Shown here one piece after another: positions 1 through 6,614 of a stretch of 12,414 nt of DNA. The stretch lies in assembly GCA_964645555.1 (NCBI GenBank), contig CAZYBP010000029.1, positions 1 through 12,414 of the forward strand, in the 5' to 3' direction. Below the pieces are notes generated by a model that was given only the letters and a program-made list of their open reading frames with translations, did no database searches and had not been told where the DNA came from. A program made the position numbers and the translations under genes. Within the stretch, counting starts at the first letter, position 1; the number at the start of each line of letters is the position of its first letter. Source of the DNA: 2-02-FULL-38-15 sp964645555 (GTDB lineage: Bacteria; Patescibacteriota; Microgenomatia; Daviesbacterales; UBA10151).

Positions 1-1028
1 TTAGTAAGTATATTTTTTGCAATAAGTGAATAGTCTATATAAGTTTTGTTTTTAATTTGTTTGGCTACAGTTGTTTTATTTAAGGTTTGGTGTCTTTTAA
101 TTTCTTGTGTTACTTCAAATACAAAAGCATCTGAACCTGCACCTGAACCATAAGAACACATAAAAATTTTATCTCCTGCCTTGGCAATATCCAAAGTGGC
201 ACAAAGTCCAACCATAGAAGAGGCAGAGTAGGGGTTACCAATTTGTTCTACAACAAAGCCGGGGGTAATTTGAGTAGGGATAAAACCTAATCTTTTGGCA
301 GCTTCTTTGGGAAACTTGGCATTGGGCATATGAAAAACAGCATGATCAAAATCAGCTGGTTTCATTCTTGTTTTTTTAAGTAGGAGTTCTGAGGCGCCTA
401 ACACATGGGCAAAGTAAGAAGGGGAACCAGTGAACCTGCCGGCATGGGAAGGGAATTTCTCCGTATCTTTTCTCCAAAAATCAGGAGTATCAGAAGAAAA
501 GGAAGTAAAATCCAAGATATTGGCCACAGTATTATTTTTTCCTAAAACCAAAGCAGCTGCAGCAGAGCCGGCTGTATACTCCAAGACATCCGAAGGTTTT
601 GATTGAGCAACATCAGAACCAATAGCTAAGGCATATTTGCCATTTTTTCCTACCAGTCCGGATAGAAGTTGAATACCTGCGGTACCGGCTTTGCAGGCAA
701 ACTCCAAATCCGCAGCCAATAACTGCTCAGGCAAGCCCAAAATTCCGGCTACGACCGTAGAGGAGGGTTTGACAGCATAAGGATGAGATTCTGAGCCAAT
801 GGTAATAGCCCCAATTTTTAAAGGGTCAATTTGGCCGTTACTTAAAGCATTTAATGCAGCTTCTATAGCTAAGGTGACAGCATCCTCGTCAACTGAGGCA
901 ACAGCTTTCTCAAAAACCCCAAGAGATTTTTCCACTTCATCTGCTTGCTTGCCCCAAGCTTGAGCAATTTGGGATGGTTTTATTCTAAATTTTGGAATGT
1001 ATGCTCCGTATGAAACTATGCCTACCAT
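1..1028 (-). CDS. Hydroxymethylglutaryl-CoA synthase, archaeal type (3' end cut by window)
   Basis: Condenses acetyl-CoA with acetoacetyl-CoA to HMG-CoA, the second step of the mevalonate pathway, in the cytoplasm. I translated the strand by hand from ATG at 1028: 342 codons are visible, and the frame is still open at base 1. The family is about 350 residues, so only a few are missing. The start MVGIVSYGAYIPKFRIK is typical of archaeal-type HMG-CoA synthases. The catalytic set is present: Glu80 in GSES, nucleophile Cys112 in EFACKAGTAG, His233 in FHMPNAKF, and the GNPYSASS loop at 264-271. The near-end IDYS at 331-334 also fits the archaeal C-terminus. The ATG lies one base after the TGA of HMG-CoA reductase, with AAAAGG (1042-1037) 8 nt upstream as Shine-Dalgarno, so the two genes are one transcript. 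In archaea this enzyme works in a complex with a thiolase and a DUF35 protein; those would lie left of the window if present (inference). Confidence 0.95.
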   Translation of the reverse strand, partial: MVGIVSYGAYIPKFRIKPSQIAQAWGKQADEVEKSLGVFEKAVASVDEDAVTLAIEAALNALSNGQIDPLKIGAITIGSESHPYAVKPSSTVVAGILGLPEQLLAADLEFACKAGTAGIQLLSGLVGKNGKYALAIGSDVAQSKPSDVLEYTAGSAAAALVLGKNNTVANILDFTSFSSDTPDFWRKDTEKFPSHAGRFTGSPSYFAHVLGASELLLKKTRMKPADFDHAVFHMPNAKFPKEAAKRLGFIPTQITPGFVVEQIGNPYSASSMVGLCATLDIAKAGDKIFMCSYGSGAGSDAFVFEVTQEIKRHQTLNKTTVAKQIKNKTYIDYSLIAKNILT

Positions 1029-1029
1029 T

Positions 1030-2211
1030 TCACTTGCCTTTTCTACCTAACTTCTGGTGAGCTTTTGCCAATGAGCCTTCAGCTAAACTAGCCATCAGTG
1101 ATAATTCTACAGCCAGTATAGCAGAAGCGAGAATTTGGGCGTATTTTATACTATCTCCTGGGCCTTTAATACCCATCAAATTGAGTGCTGCTTGTTGAGA
1201 AGGTAAGTGCGTGCCGCCTCCAACAGTACCACACATGAGAGAAGGTAGATAAATGGAAAAATATAAATCATTTTGTTTAGTCACCTCTGCTGTGGTAATG
1301 CCCAGACTGCCTTCTACCACATGAGCCAAATCCTGACCGGTGGCGGCAAATATAGCTGCCACCACATTAGCGTAGTGGGCATTAAACCCCAAAGAGCCGG
1401 CTAAAGCAGAGCCTATTTGGCATTTTCTATAAACTACTTCAGCTAAATTTTGGGGTGTAGTTTTTAAAACTGTATTGACCACTTCTTTTTTTATGGTAGC
1501 TTCTGCCCAAACTTTTTTGCCCCGCCCCAAGATGAAATTCAGCCAAGCTGGTTTTTTGTCTATATCAAAATTTCCGGCTACAGATACGCATTTAATATTA
1601 AATTTCTTCTCTAAGAAGGATGCAACCTGGGTGTTGGCAATGGTAACCATATTCATTCCCATGGCATCTGAAGTATCATAGGAAAATCTAAGGAAAAGAT
1701 TTCTGCCTGCCAAAGAAGAATCGATTTTTAATAGTTTACAATGGGAAGATTGAGACTGGGCAATTTTGGCAATTTGAGTAAAGTTTTTCTCCAGCCAGTT
1801 TAAAAGTTGACGGGATTGTTTAATGCCTGAAGTAACAAAGAGAGAGCCACGGCTGGGTCCTACTGTCTCAACTTCAACATAAGCTCCGCCACTTTCAGAA
1901 ATCGCTTTGCAACCCCTTGAAGCTGATGCTACCAAGGCTCCCTCAGTTGTTGCCAGTGGTATAAAATAACTTTGAACTTTGAACTTCTGCCTGCCGGCAG
2001 GCAAGGTTGAACTTTGAACTTTGATCGGACCAGCTATCCCTAAAGGGATTTGCGTGGCACCAATTAAGTTTTCAATATTTCTGCCTTTAACCTGTTCCTC
2101 GGTAAAACTAAACTTATCAATATCATCTAAGCTTATTTTTAACTGTTTTTCTAAATACTGTCTTTTTTCTTCAGCAGAATTAAACTTCCTCAACGATATT
2201 TTCTTTTTCAT
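1030..2211 (-). CDS. hmgA: Hydroxymethylglutaryl-CoA reductase, class I (archaeal-like)
   Basis: Reduces HMG-CoA to mevalonate with NADPH, the committed step of the mevalonate pathway. Numbered from ATG 2211 (393 aa), the catalytic residues are all present: Glu90 in ATTEGAL, Lys219 in DKKPAW, Asp294 in TGQDLAHVV and His385 in LAKAHQKLGR. The NADPH-binding stretch DAMGMNM is at 182-188 and GTVGGGTHLPS at 328-338. GSLGITTAEV and the overall length match archaeal-type soluble enzymes; there is no membrane domain. An in-frame TTG at 2229 would add six residues. I prefer ATG 2211 because a TAGAAT -10-like hexamer lies 8 nt upstream and no Shine-Dalgarno is seen for either start. Oddity: the loop between GPIKV and the PLATTEGA strand is about 8 residues longer than usual and reads QSSTLPAGRQKFKV, encoded by a heptamer repeat plus palindrome (see the repeat entry). 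HMG-CoA synthase follows after one base. Confidence 0.96.
   Translation of the reverse strand: MKKKISLRKFNSAEEKRQYLEKQLKISLDDIDKFSFTEEQVKGRNIENLIGATQIPLGIAGPIKVQSSTLPAGRQKFKVQSYFIPLATTEGALVASASRGCKAISESGGAYVEVETVGPSRGSLFVTSGIKQSRQLLNWLEKNFTQIAKIAQSQSSHCKLLKIDSSLAGRNLFLRFSYDTSDAMGMNMVTIANTQVASFLEKKFNIKCVSVAGNFDIDKKPAWLNFILGRGKKVWAEATIKKEVVNTVLKTTPQNLAEVVYRKCQIGSALAGSLGFNAHYANVVAAIFAATGQDLAHVVEGSLGITTAEVTKQNDLYFSIYLPSLMCGTVGGGTHLPSQQAALNLMGIKGPGDSIKYAQILASAILAVELSLMASLAEGSLAKAHQKLGRKGK
1968..2023. repeat. 7-bp periodic repeat (AACTTTG) around a 16-bp perfect palindrome, inside HMG-CoA reductase
   Basis: AACTTTG occurs at 1968, 1975, 2010 and 2017, with a partial copy at 1982. Between them is the perfect palindrome TGCCTGCCGGCAGGCA at 1988-2003. 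The left and right copies are exactly 42 bp (6 x 7) apart, so the palindrome occupies whole heptamer units and keeps the period. On the coding (minus) strand it reads as KFKVQS-like repeats around LPAGRQ. The insert sits in a surface-loop position just before the substrate-binding TTEGA segment, where homologues have a shorter loop. I recall similar palindromes, translating as LPAGRQ, in other CPR genomes; that is memory, not a search. Confidence 0.85.
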
Positions 2212-2219
2212 GCGGGTCA

Positions 2220-2225
2220 ATTCTA
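2220..2225 (-). promoter_or_regulatory. Possible -10 element for the HMG-CoA reductase/synthase operon
   Basis: On the minus strand TAGAAT (5 of 6 to consensus) ends 8 nt before ATG 2211, so a transcript from it would start at or within about two bases of the start codon. The best -35 candidate (CTGCAT at 2248-2243) is poor. There is no Shine-Dalgarno, which fits a leaderless message. Confidence 0.35.
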
Positions 2226-2252
2226 TCAAAAATGGGGTAAAGATGCAGATCG

Positions 2253-2272
2253 TATACTAAATATGGTACATT
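2253..2272 (+). promoter_or_regulatory. Possible -10 elements for the prenyl synthase genes
   Basis: In the 67-bp gap between divergent ATGs at 2211 and 2279, the plus strand carries TATACT (2253-2258; 20 nt before the ATG) and the weaker TACATT (2267-2272; exactly 6 nt before the ATG). The first would give a short 5' leader, the second a leaderless mRNA. Neither has a convincing -35. An AGG at 2274-2276 is too close to the ATG to be a useful ribosome site. Confidence 0.3.
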
Positions 2273-2278
2273 TAGGCA

Positions 2279-3103
2279 ATGAAATTTGAGGATTTTTTAA
2301 AAATAAATGCCAAAGACATAGAACAAAAACAGCAATTGTTATTGAAAGATTTTGCAAAAGAAGTTAAAAAATTTACCCCGACTCTTTCTTCATTAATTAA
2401 AGCTTTCATTGAAGCTAATGCGGGAGGTAAAAAGCTAAGAGGAGCACTAATGATACTAGGTTATAAAATCGCTGGAGGTAAAAAAAATGGGGAGATTTTA
2501 AGGTTAGCTGGAGCTTATGAAATCTTGCATGCCTGTATTTTAGCCCACGATGATATTATTGATAAAAGCCCTAAAAGACGAGGCCGGCATTCTCTATATC
2601 AAGCTTTGGGAGGAGATCACTATGGTATATCCCAAGCTATCAGTTTAGCAGATTACGGGTTTTTCCTATCAATAAAAATTATTACAGGAAGTAATTTTCC
2701 AGACAAAACAAAAAATAAAGTAATTAAAAAACTATCAGAAGTTTTGGTTGATACTACCATAGGTCAGATGCTTGATATTCAAAGAGGAGATGCCTTAACT
2801 ATCATGAAGCTTAAAACAGCCAGATATACTATTGCAGGTCCGCTACAGATTGGAGCAATTTTGGCAGGGGCCGATGAGGGGCTGATTAAAAGATTAGAAG
2901 AATTTGGAGAAAATTTAGGTATAGCTTTTCAAATTCGTGATGATATTTTGGATGGGGAAGTACAGTCGGTTAAACAGGCAAAAACTCAGGTCTTAAAATA
3001 TACAGCTAAAGCAAAGAGATTAATACCTGAAATTGTCAAAGATGATAAAATGGTTAGCTTACTGGAGGAAATGACTAGCTACTTAGTTTATAGAACTAAA
3101 TAA
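2279..3103 (+). CDS. Trans-polyprenyl diphosphate synthase (GGPP/FPP synthase family), short form
   Basis: Adds isopentenyl diphosphate to an allylic diphosphate to make an all-trans C15-C20 or longer chain; cytoplasmic, Mg-dependent. Visible motifs: GGKKLRG at 49-55 (diphosphate binding), first aspartate-rich motif DDIID at 91-95, GQMLDIQ at 162-168, KTA at 179-181 and second aspartate-rich motif DDILD at 221-225. The residues 4-5 before the first motif (Cys86, Ile87) are not aromatic, so a product longer than C15 is possible (inference). At 274 aa it is short. Directly after DDILD the usual segment with GKPxGxD and GKKTxP is missing, and the sequence passes to what looks like the terminal helices (AKTQVLKYTAKAKRLI, then EEMTSYLVYRTK). 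Frame and ends are intact, so this looks like an internal deletion or a divergent subfamily, not a frameshift. It lies 49 bp before the cis-prenyl synthase gene on the same strand. Confidence 0.92.
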   Translation: MKFEDFLKINAKDIEQKQQLLLKDFAKEVKKFTPTLSSLIKAFIEANAGGKKLRGALMILGYKIAGGKKNGEILRLAGAYEILHACILAHDDIIDKSPKRRGRHSLYQALGGDHYGISQAISLADYGFFLSIKIITGSNFPDKTKNKVIKKLSEVLVDTTIGQMLDIQRGDALTIMKLKTARYTIAGPLQIGAILAGADEGLIKRLEEFGENLGIAFQIRDDILDGEVQSVKQAKTQVLKYTAKAKRLIPEIVKDDKMVSLLEEMTSYLVYRTK

Positions 3104-3145
3104 TTTTCAATTTTAAATTTGGATTTTAAAATTAAGACTAAAATA
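3104..3145. repeat. Degenerate AT-rich 7-bp periodic tract between the two prenyl synthase genes
   Basis: Read in steps of seven from 3104 the tract gives TTTTCAA, TTTTAAA, TTTGGAT, TTTAAAA, TTAAGAC and TAAAATA, a degenerate TTT..AA heptamer. It resembles the heptamer repeats in the reductase and methyltransferase genes. Its AT bias makes this weaker evidence than those. TAAAAT at 3139-3144 lies 8 nt before the next ATG and could serve as a -10. Confidence 0.45.
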
Positions 3146-3152
3146 CAAGTAT

Positions 3153-3866
3153 ATGGTTAAGATTAAGAAAGGTCTAAATAACATTATCCCTCAACATATT
3201 GCCATTATCATGGATGGTAATAGAAGGTGGGCCAGGGCACATAATTTGCCTGATATCAAAGGTCATGAAAAAGGGGCAGAAGCTTTAGAGAATATGGTGG
3301 CGGCGGCTGAAAAATTAGGGGTAAAAACCATTACTGTTTATGCTTTGTCTACAGAAAACATCCAGGAGCGGGCAAAAAGAGAAGTACTAGGGTTGTTCAA
3401 TTTAATCAGAAAAGGTTATCACAGCAGACTAAGAAAGATGATACAAAAAGGAGTAAGTGTCACCATTTTAGGAGAAATAGAAGGCCTGCCTTCAACTGTT
3501 AAAAAAATCATCAATCAAATTAAAAAAACTTACATTAAAAATGAATCAATTAAGTTAAATATTGCCTTAAATTATGGGAGTAAAAAGGAACTGGTTAAAG
3601 CCATTAAGGAGATTGTTAAAACAGGGATTGATATAAAAAGAATAAACGAACAATTAATAGAAAAACATCTGTATACTAACGGCCAACCTGATCCGGAATT
3701 GGTAATTAGAACAGGTGGCAGGAGCAGATTATCCAATTTTCTGCTTTGGCAAACAGCCTATTCAGAATTTTATTTTACTACAGTTCTTTGGCCGGACTTC
3801 GATAAGAAAGAATTAGAGAAGGCTATTAGTTGGTATCAAAACCAAAAAAGAAATTTTGGTAAATAA
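3153..3866 (+). CDS. uppS: Cis-prenyl transferase, isoprenyl (undecaprenyl) diphosphate synthase
   Basis: Extends an allylic diphosphate with isopentenyl units in cis to make the polyprenyl carrier for peptidoglycan and glycan export; it acts at the inner face of the membrane. The 237 aa are a full-length family member. Motifs: IAIIMDGNRRWA at 17-27 with catalytic Asp21, LSTEN at 65-69, NYGSKKELVKAI at 140-151, and DPELVIRTGG..RLSNFLLWQ at 180-200, where Arg186 and Arg192 bind the isopentenyl diphosphate, followed by AYSE with Glu205. Trp after STEN, common in bacterial UppS, is Ile70 here, and SGE is replaced by GGR, so chain length or substrate preference may differ (inference). It probably uses the product of the upstream trans-prenyl synthase as primer. 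Its TAA (3864-3866) directly abuts the stop of the opposing pilin gene. Confidence 0.95.
   Translation: MVKIKKGLNNIIPQHIAIIMDGNRRWARAHNLPDIKGHEKGAEALENMVAAAEKLGVKTITVYALSTENIQERAKREVLGLFNLIRKGYHSRLRKMIQKGVSVTILGEIEGLPSTVKKIINQIKKTYIKNESIKLNIALNYGSKKELVKAIKEIVKTGIDIKRINEQLIEKHLYTNGQPDPELVIRTGGRSRLSNFLLWQTAYSEFYFTTVLWPDFDKKELEKAISWYQNQKRNFGK
3841..3860 (-). terminator. Weak terminator-like hairpin at the convergent gene ends
   Basis: ACCAAAA (3841-3847) and TTTTGGT (3854-3860) can pair as a 7-bp stem with a 6-nt loop. It lies just beyond the stop of the minus-strand pilin operon, within the last codons of uppS. The U-run after it on the minus strand is only TTT and the stem is AT-rich, so function is uncertain. 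No other terminator is visible for either convergent transcript. Confidence 0.3.
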
Positions 3867-5168
3867 TTATTTTAAAAGTTGTTTAACTACATTATTTAGT
3901 TGGCTAAAGATATTGTTAAAAGTAGAAATTCCTGCTACTGCTTGACCAGAATTGGGTAAATTGGCTACTCTCATACCATTACCGCCGTTAAATAAAGTGG
4001 TTTTTTCGCTAGTTGTGAGTACTTTTCCCCAAAAGCCCAATTCATCAATTCTGCCAGCCATATAATTGGTAGGACCTGCTTGGGCACCAACATAAAGATC
4101 AGCAGCTCCAGCAGTAATGGGGGTAGTGGTAGCAGTACTGTTGGCTGTACCATTGTTGATTTGAATGTTTATGGTATTGGCTCCAGAATCATGCCAGGCT
4201 ACAATAAAATACCAAGTATTTAAAGAAGGGGAACCAAAATCATTAGCCAGGACCCGATTAGTTCCTGCAGCTGTTGTAAATCTAAACCTATCAACATCAG
4301 GGTTATACTCTAAAACATATTCAGAGCCTTTGACTATAAACTCTTTCCAACCGGTTTTAGAGGTTAGATAAAACCATCCAGCAATAGTAAAATCTATATC
4401 CCCGGATTGTAAAGAAGGATTATTGGCGGCTGTAAAATAGTTAGAGCCACTAAATGCAGCAGCATTGCCTTGTTTACCATCAGCATAGGTAACAGTACCA
4501 TTATTTGTTAAATTATTACTTCCTATCGAATCAACTCTTGTCCCTGAAGTCTCATCCATTCTCCAGTAAGCCAGTAGCCTATCCATCAATGGGCCAGGAG
4601 TAGCTGTAGGAGTGGGTGTGGGTGTAGGAGTAGCTGTTGGTGTTGAGGTTGGCCCCGGTGTTGCACTTGGTGTGGGGGTTGGGGTAGCGAGTACTTCGTT
4701 AGTTGATATGGGTACTAAATCAGATGAAACGACACTGTAATTATAGTCAGTGTTAGTGCAAGCTAAGTTACCAGAGTTTGAGCAATTGTCCACTTTCGCA
4801 AAGAGACGATATGATTGGCCATTATTGACAGCAATATAACAATAATTAGCTCCAGTTTTGGGATCTATTGGTACCCCTCCTGACATAAAGGGGGTGATTA
4901 GATTATAAAATGTTGAAGTGTCTCTGCTGCAATTATCTGGATCAGTATTATTAGCTGGTGGAATGTATTGATTATTCTTTTGAAAATACAGCTCCAAGGC
5001 AGTAGACAATTTATTAAGGTCATTTTTCCTGATACTATCCCGGGCCTTAGAGGTCATACCTTGATAAGTAGTTATTCCAATAGTAGACAAAACAGCAATA
5101 ATACTTATAACTACTAAAAGTTCAATGAGGGTAAAACCACGTGTTTTTGATTGTAGTTTCGGTGCCAT
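3867..5168 (-). CDS. Type IV prepilin-like protein with Thr-Pro linker and LamG domain
   Basis: Likely a minor pilin or pilus-displayed binding protein. The N-terminus has a prepilin peptidase site: SKTRG|FTLIELLVV with cleavage after Gly11 and the conserved Glu at position 5 of the mature protein (Glu16), then a hydrophobic helix to about residue 36. Residues 37-155 form a pseudopilin-like head with several cysteines. Residues 161-193 are a Thr-Pro-rich linker. Residues about 198-396 form a LamG/concanavalin-like beta-sandwich: LLAYWRMDETSGT start, FTIAGWFYL, NTWYFIVAWHDSG, RIDELGFWGKVLTTSE end. This fold often binds glycans or surface proteins. Last gene of a four-gene operon, starting 6 nt after the preceding stop with no clear Shine-Dalgarno, so probably translationally coupled. 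The LamG ligand cannot be told from sequence. Confidence 0.9.
   Translation of the reverse strand: MAPKLQSKTRGFTLIELLVVISIIAVLSTIGITTYQGMTSKARDSIRKNDLNKLSTALELYFQKNNQYIPPANNTDPDNCSRDTSTFYNLITPFMSGGVPIDPKTGANYCYIAVNNGQSYRLFAKVDNCSNSGNLACTNTDYNYSVVSSDLVPISTNEVLATPTPTPSATPGPTSTPTATPTPTPTPTATPGPLMDRLLAYWRMDETSGTRVDSIGSNNLTNNGTVTYADGKQGNAAAFSGSNYFTAANNPSLQSGDIDFTIAGWFYLTSKTGWKEFIVKGSEYVLEYNPDVDRFRFTTAAGTNRVLANDFGSPSLNTWYFIVAWHDSGANTINIQINNGTANSTATTTPITAGAADLYVGAQAGPTNYMAGRIDELGFWGKVLTTSEKTTLFNGGNGMRVANLPNSGQAVAGISTFNNIFSQLNNVVKQLLK
4590..4688 (-). repeat. Thr-Pro linker coding repeat of the pilin-LamG gene
   Basis: A low-complexity tract, GT-rich on the plus strand, coding for (A/T)-P-T-P units at residues 161-193. 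It separates the pilin head from the LamG domain and is likely an extended, possibly glycosylated spacer. Its repeats make it prone to length change. Confidence 0.8.
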
Positions 5169-5174
5169 TGATGA

Positions 5175-6614
5175 TTAATTTACTGTAAAGCTTATACTGA
5201 TAGTGTAATTGGCATCATCGTGATAGGCACTGCTATTGGGATTTAAACTGTAAACTAGCGTATCGCCATTTCCCTGCATCTGTTGAGTCAGCGTTAAGGT
5301 TTTAGTACTCTGATCGTTTCCTCCCCCGTATACTTGCTGGATATTAGTTTGGGGGAATTGGCCAACTGCAGGAGAGTAAGAAACTCCCAGGTAGTAACCA
5401 TCTCCATCGCTACTCCAGTTTTGGTGTGTTTGAGTAACAGTCATGGTTGCCGTACCTTTGGCAGGAGCTTTCCAGTAAATTAGGTAACGGTCTCCGTCTC
5501 CGGCAGCAATATAGTTTGAAGTAATAGCTCCCCAGGACCAGGAACCGGCATTCCAGTTGGGTCCCACGTATTGAGTCATATTATCAGTGGCATATACCAG
5601 GGGATTAATGCTGCCGTTTTGGCGGTAGTAATAGTACCAATTATTAGTGCCTTGAGTGTCGGAAAAACCTGAGACTATAGTATATGTTATAGGTGTTGGT
5701 GTTGGTGTTGGTGTTAGAGTTGGTGTTGGTGTTAGAGTTGGAACAGGTGCAGGTGTGCTAACTGAGCTAAAATAGGGAGTATTTGCATCTATCTCTGACC
5801 ATTTTTGTAAAGTGTCAGAAAAAAGATCTCTTAAAATCACTAAATATTTAGGCTGTTGATTAACCTTTTCAGCAGGACTATTTGTATTATTGACAGCAAC
5901 ATTATTGGGGTCTAAAGTCCGGCAAAAATTAATGGGCACAGTTACATTGTTGTCTTGATTGATTGAGATCAAACTACCATTGACAATCAGCGGAGAAGCT
6001 GTTACGGAGCCAAGAGTACAAGAGCCGCTAGCTGCAGCTGTGTAGATGATACCGGAAGAGATGATTATGGCGTCAATTCTTGTGATATCTGCAGATATGT
6101 TGACGTTACCTTTGACTACAAAGACGGTTCCCGTTAAAGGAGTGCCATAAGTATAATTTGTACTAGTAAAGTTTAAGTTACCATCCACAAAAATTACTTG
6201 TGTTCCGCTACCTCCCGGTGTGCCGCTAACATTTAGATCACTATTTGCCAAATAGAGTTTATTCCCGCTAAAACTAGTGCTAGATGATAAGGAACTCAGA
6301 GTACTTTTACTATTTTTTGATTGAGTATAATAAAGAGATTTTAAGTCATCATAAGAGGGTATTTTATAAGGAGCAAAAGCAGCTTTCGGATCTATAGCAC
6401 AAGCCCCAGAAGAAGTCAGGAGGCTTCTGGACAGATTTGGTGTAGACAGCAGTCCTGTAGCCACGGCTGGAGTAGTGCCTGTTGGGATAGAACAAACTCC
6501 ACTCGCTGCAGCATAAATTAGCATCATCTTTTGATTAGTAGTTAGGAGGAACACCAAGGCTAATAAAACAGAAGCTATATAGGTTGTGATTAATATTTTA
6601 TGTTTCATTTTCAT
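5175..6614 (-). CDS. Secreted beta-rich surface protein with Thr-Pro linker and C-terminal beta-sandwich
   Basis: No exact family recognised. Residues 7-25 are a hydrophobic segment, and YAAASG near 34-39 could be a signal peptidase site. Residues about 115-275 are beta-rich with short repeated strands (KLYLANSDLNV, VIFVDGNLNF, TVFVVKGNVNI, RIDAIIISSGIIYT, PLIVNGSLI), then PKYLVILRDLF. This pattern suggests a stacked-strand or beta-helix fold, and I recall it from hypothetical pilus-associated CPR proteins. A Pro-Thr linker spans 288-308. Residues 310-479 look like an extracellular beta-sandwich: FSDTQGTNNWYYYY at the start, YWKAPAKGTATMTV in the middle, GDTLVYSLNPNSSAYHDDANYTISI at the end, resembling carbohydrate-binding-like modules. 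The start overlaps the preceding stop as ATGA; Met3 is an alternative. No catalytic motif is seen. A structural or binding role is inferred. Confidence 0.8.
   Translation of the reverse strand: MKMKHKILITTYIASVLLALVFLLTTNQKMMLIYAAASGVCSIPTGTTPAVATGLLSTPNLSRSLLTSSGACAIDPKAAFAPYKIPSYDDLKSLYYTQSKNSKSTLSSLSSSTSFSGNKLYLANSDLNVSGTPGGSGTQVIFVDGNLNFTSTNYTYGTPLTGTVFVVKGNVNISADITRIDAIIISSGIIYTAAASGSCTLGSVTASPLIVNGSLISINQDNNVTVPINFCRTLDPNNVAVNNTNSPAEKVNQQPKYLVILRDLFSDTLQKWSEIDANTPYFSSVSTPAPVPTLTPTPTLTPTPTPTPITYTIVSGFSDTQGTNNWYYYYRQNGSINPLVYATDNMTQYVGPNWNAGSWSWGAITSNYIAAGDGDRYLIYWKAPAKGTATMTVTQTHQNWSSDGDGYYLGVSYSPAVGQFPQTNIQQVYGGGNDQSTKTLTLTQQMQGNGDTLVYSLNPNSSAYHDDANYTISISFTVN
5691..5753 (-). repeat. Pro-Thr linker coding repeat in the beta-rich surface protein
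   Basis: A 6-bp-period tract (GGTGTT units with GTTAGA variants on the plus strand) encoding P-T-L-T-P-T-P residues 288-308. The linker composition matches that of the downstream pilin-LamG protein. The two proteins thus share the plan of assembly domain, Thr-Pro spacer and terminal beta-sandwich. Confidence 0.8.

Noticed and set aside
435..444. CCTGCCGGCA in HMG-CoA synthase, resembling part of the palindromic repeat
   Set aside because: Only a 10-bp partial match with no heptamer flanks, and it encodes the normal HAGRF region of the enzyme.
1030..1032. Possible UGA recoding (reductase read through into the synthase)
   Set aside because: The TGA is followed one base later by a good Shine-Dalgarno-served ATG in another frame, and both proteins end and start at family-typical places.
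2021..2260. 79-codon plus-strand ORF opposite the start of the reductase
   Set aside because: Fully antisense to a well-supported gene for most of its length; protein composition shows no family signal.
4590..5753. CRISPR-like repetition in the GT-rich tracts
   Set aside because: These are short in-frame Thr-Pro linker codons with 6-bp period and no spacers.
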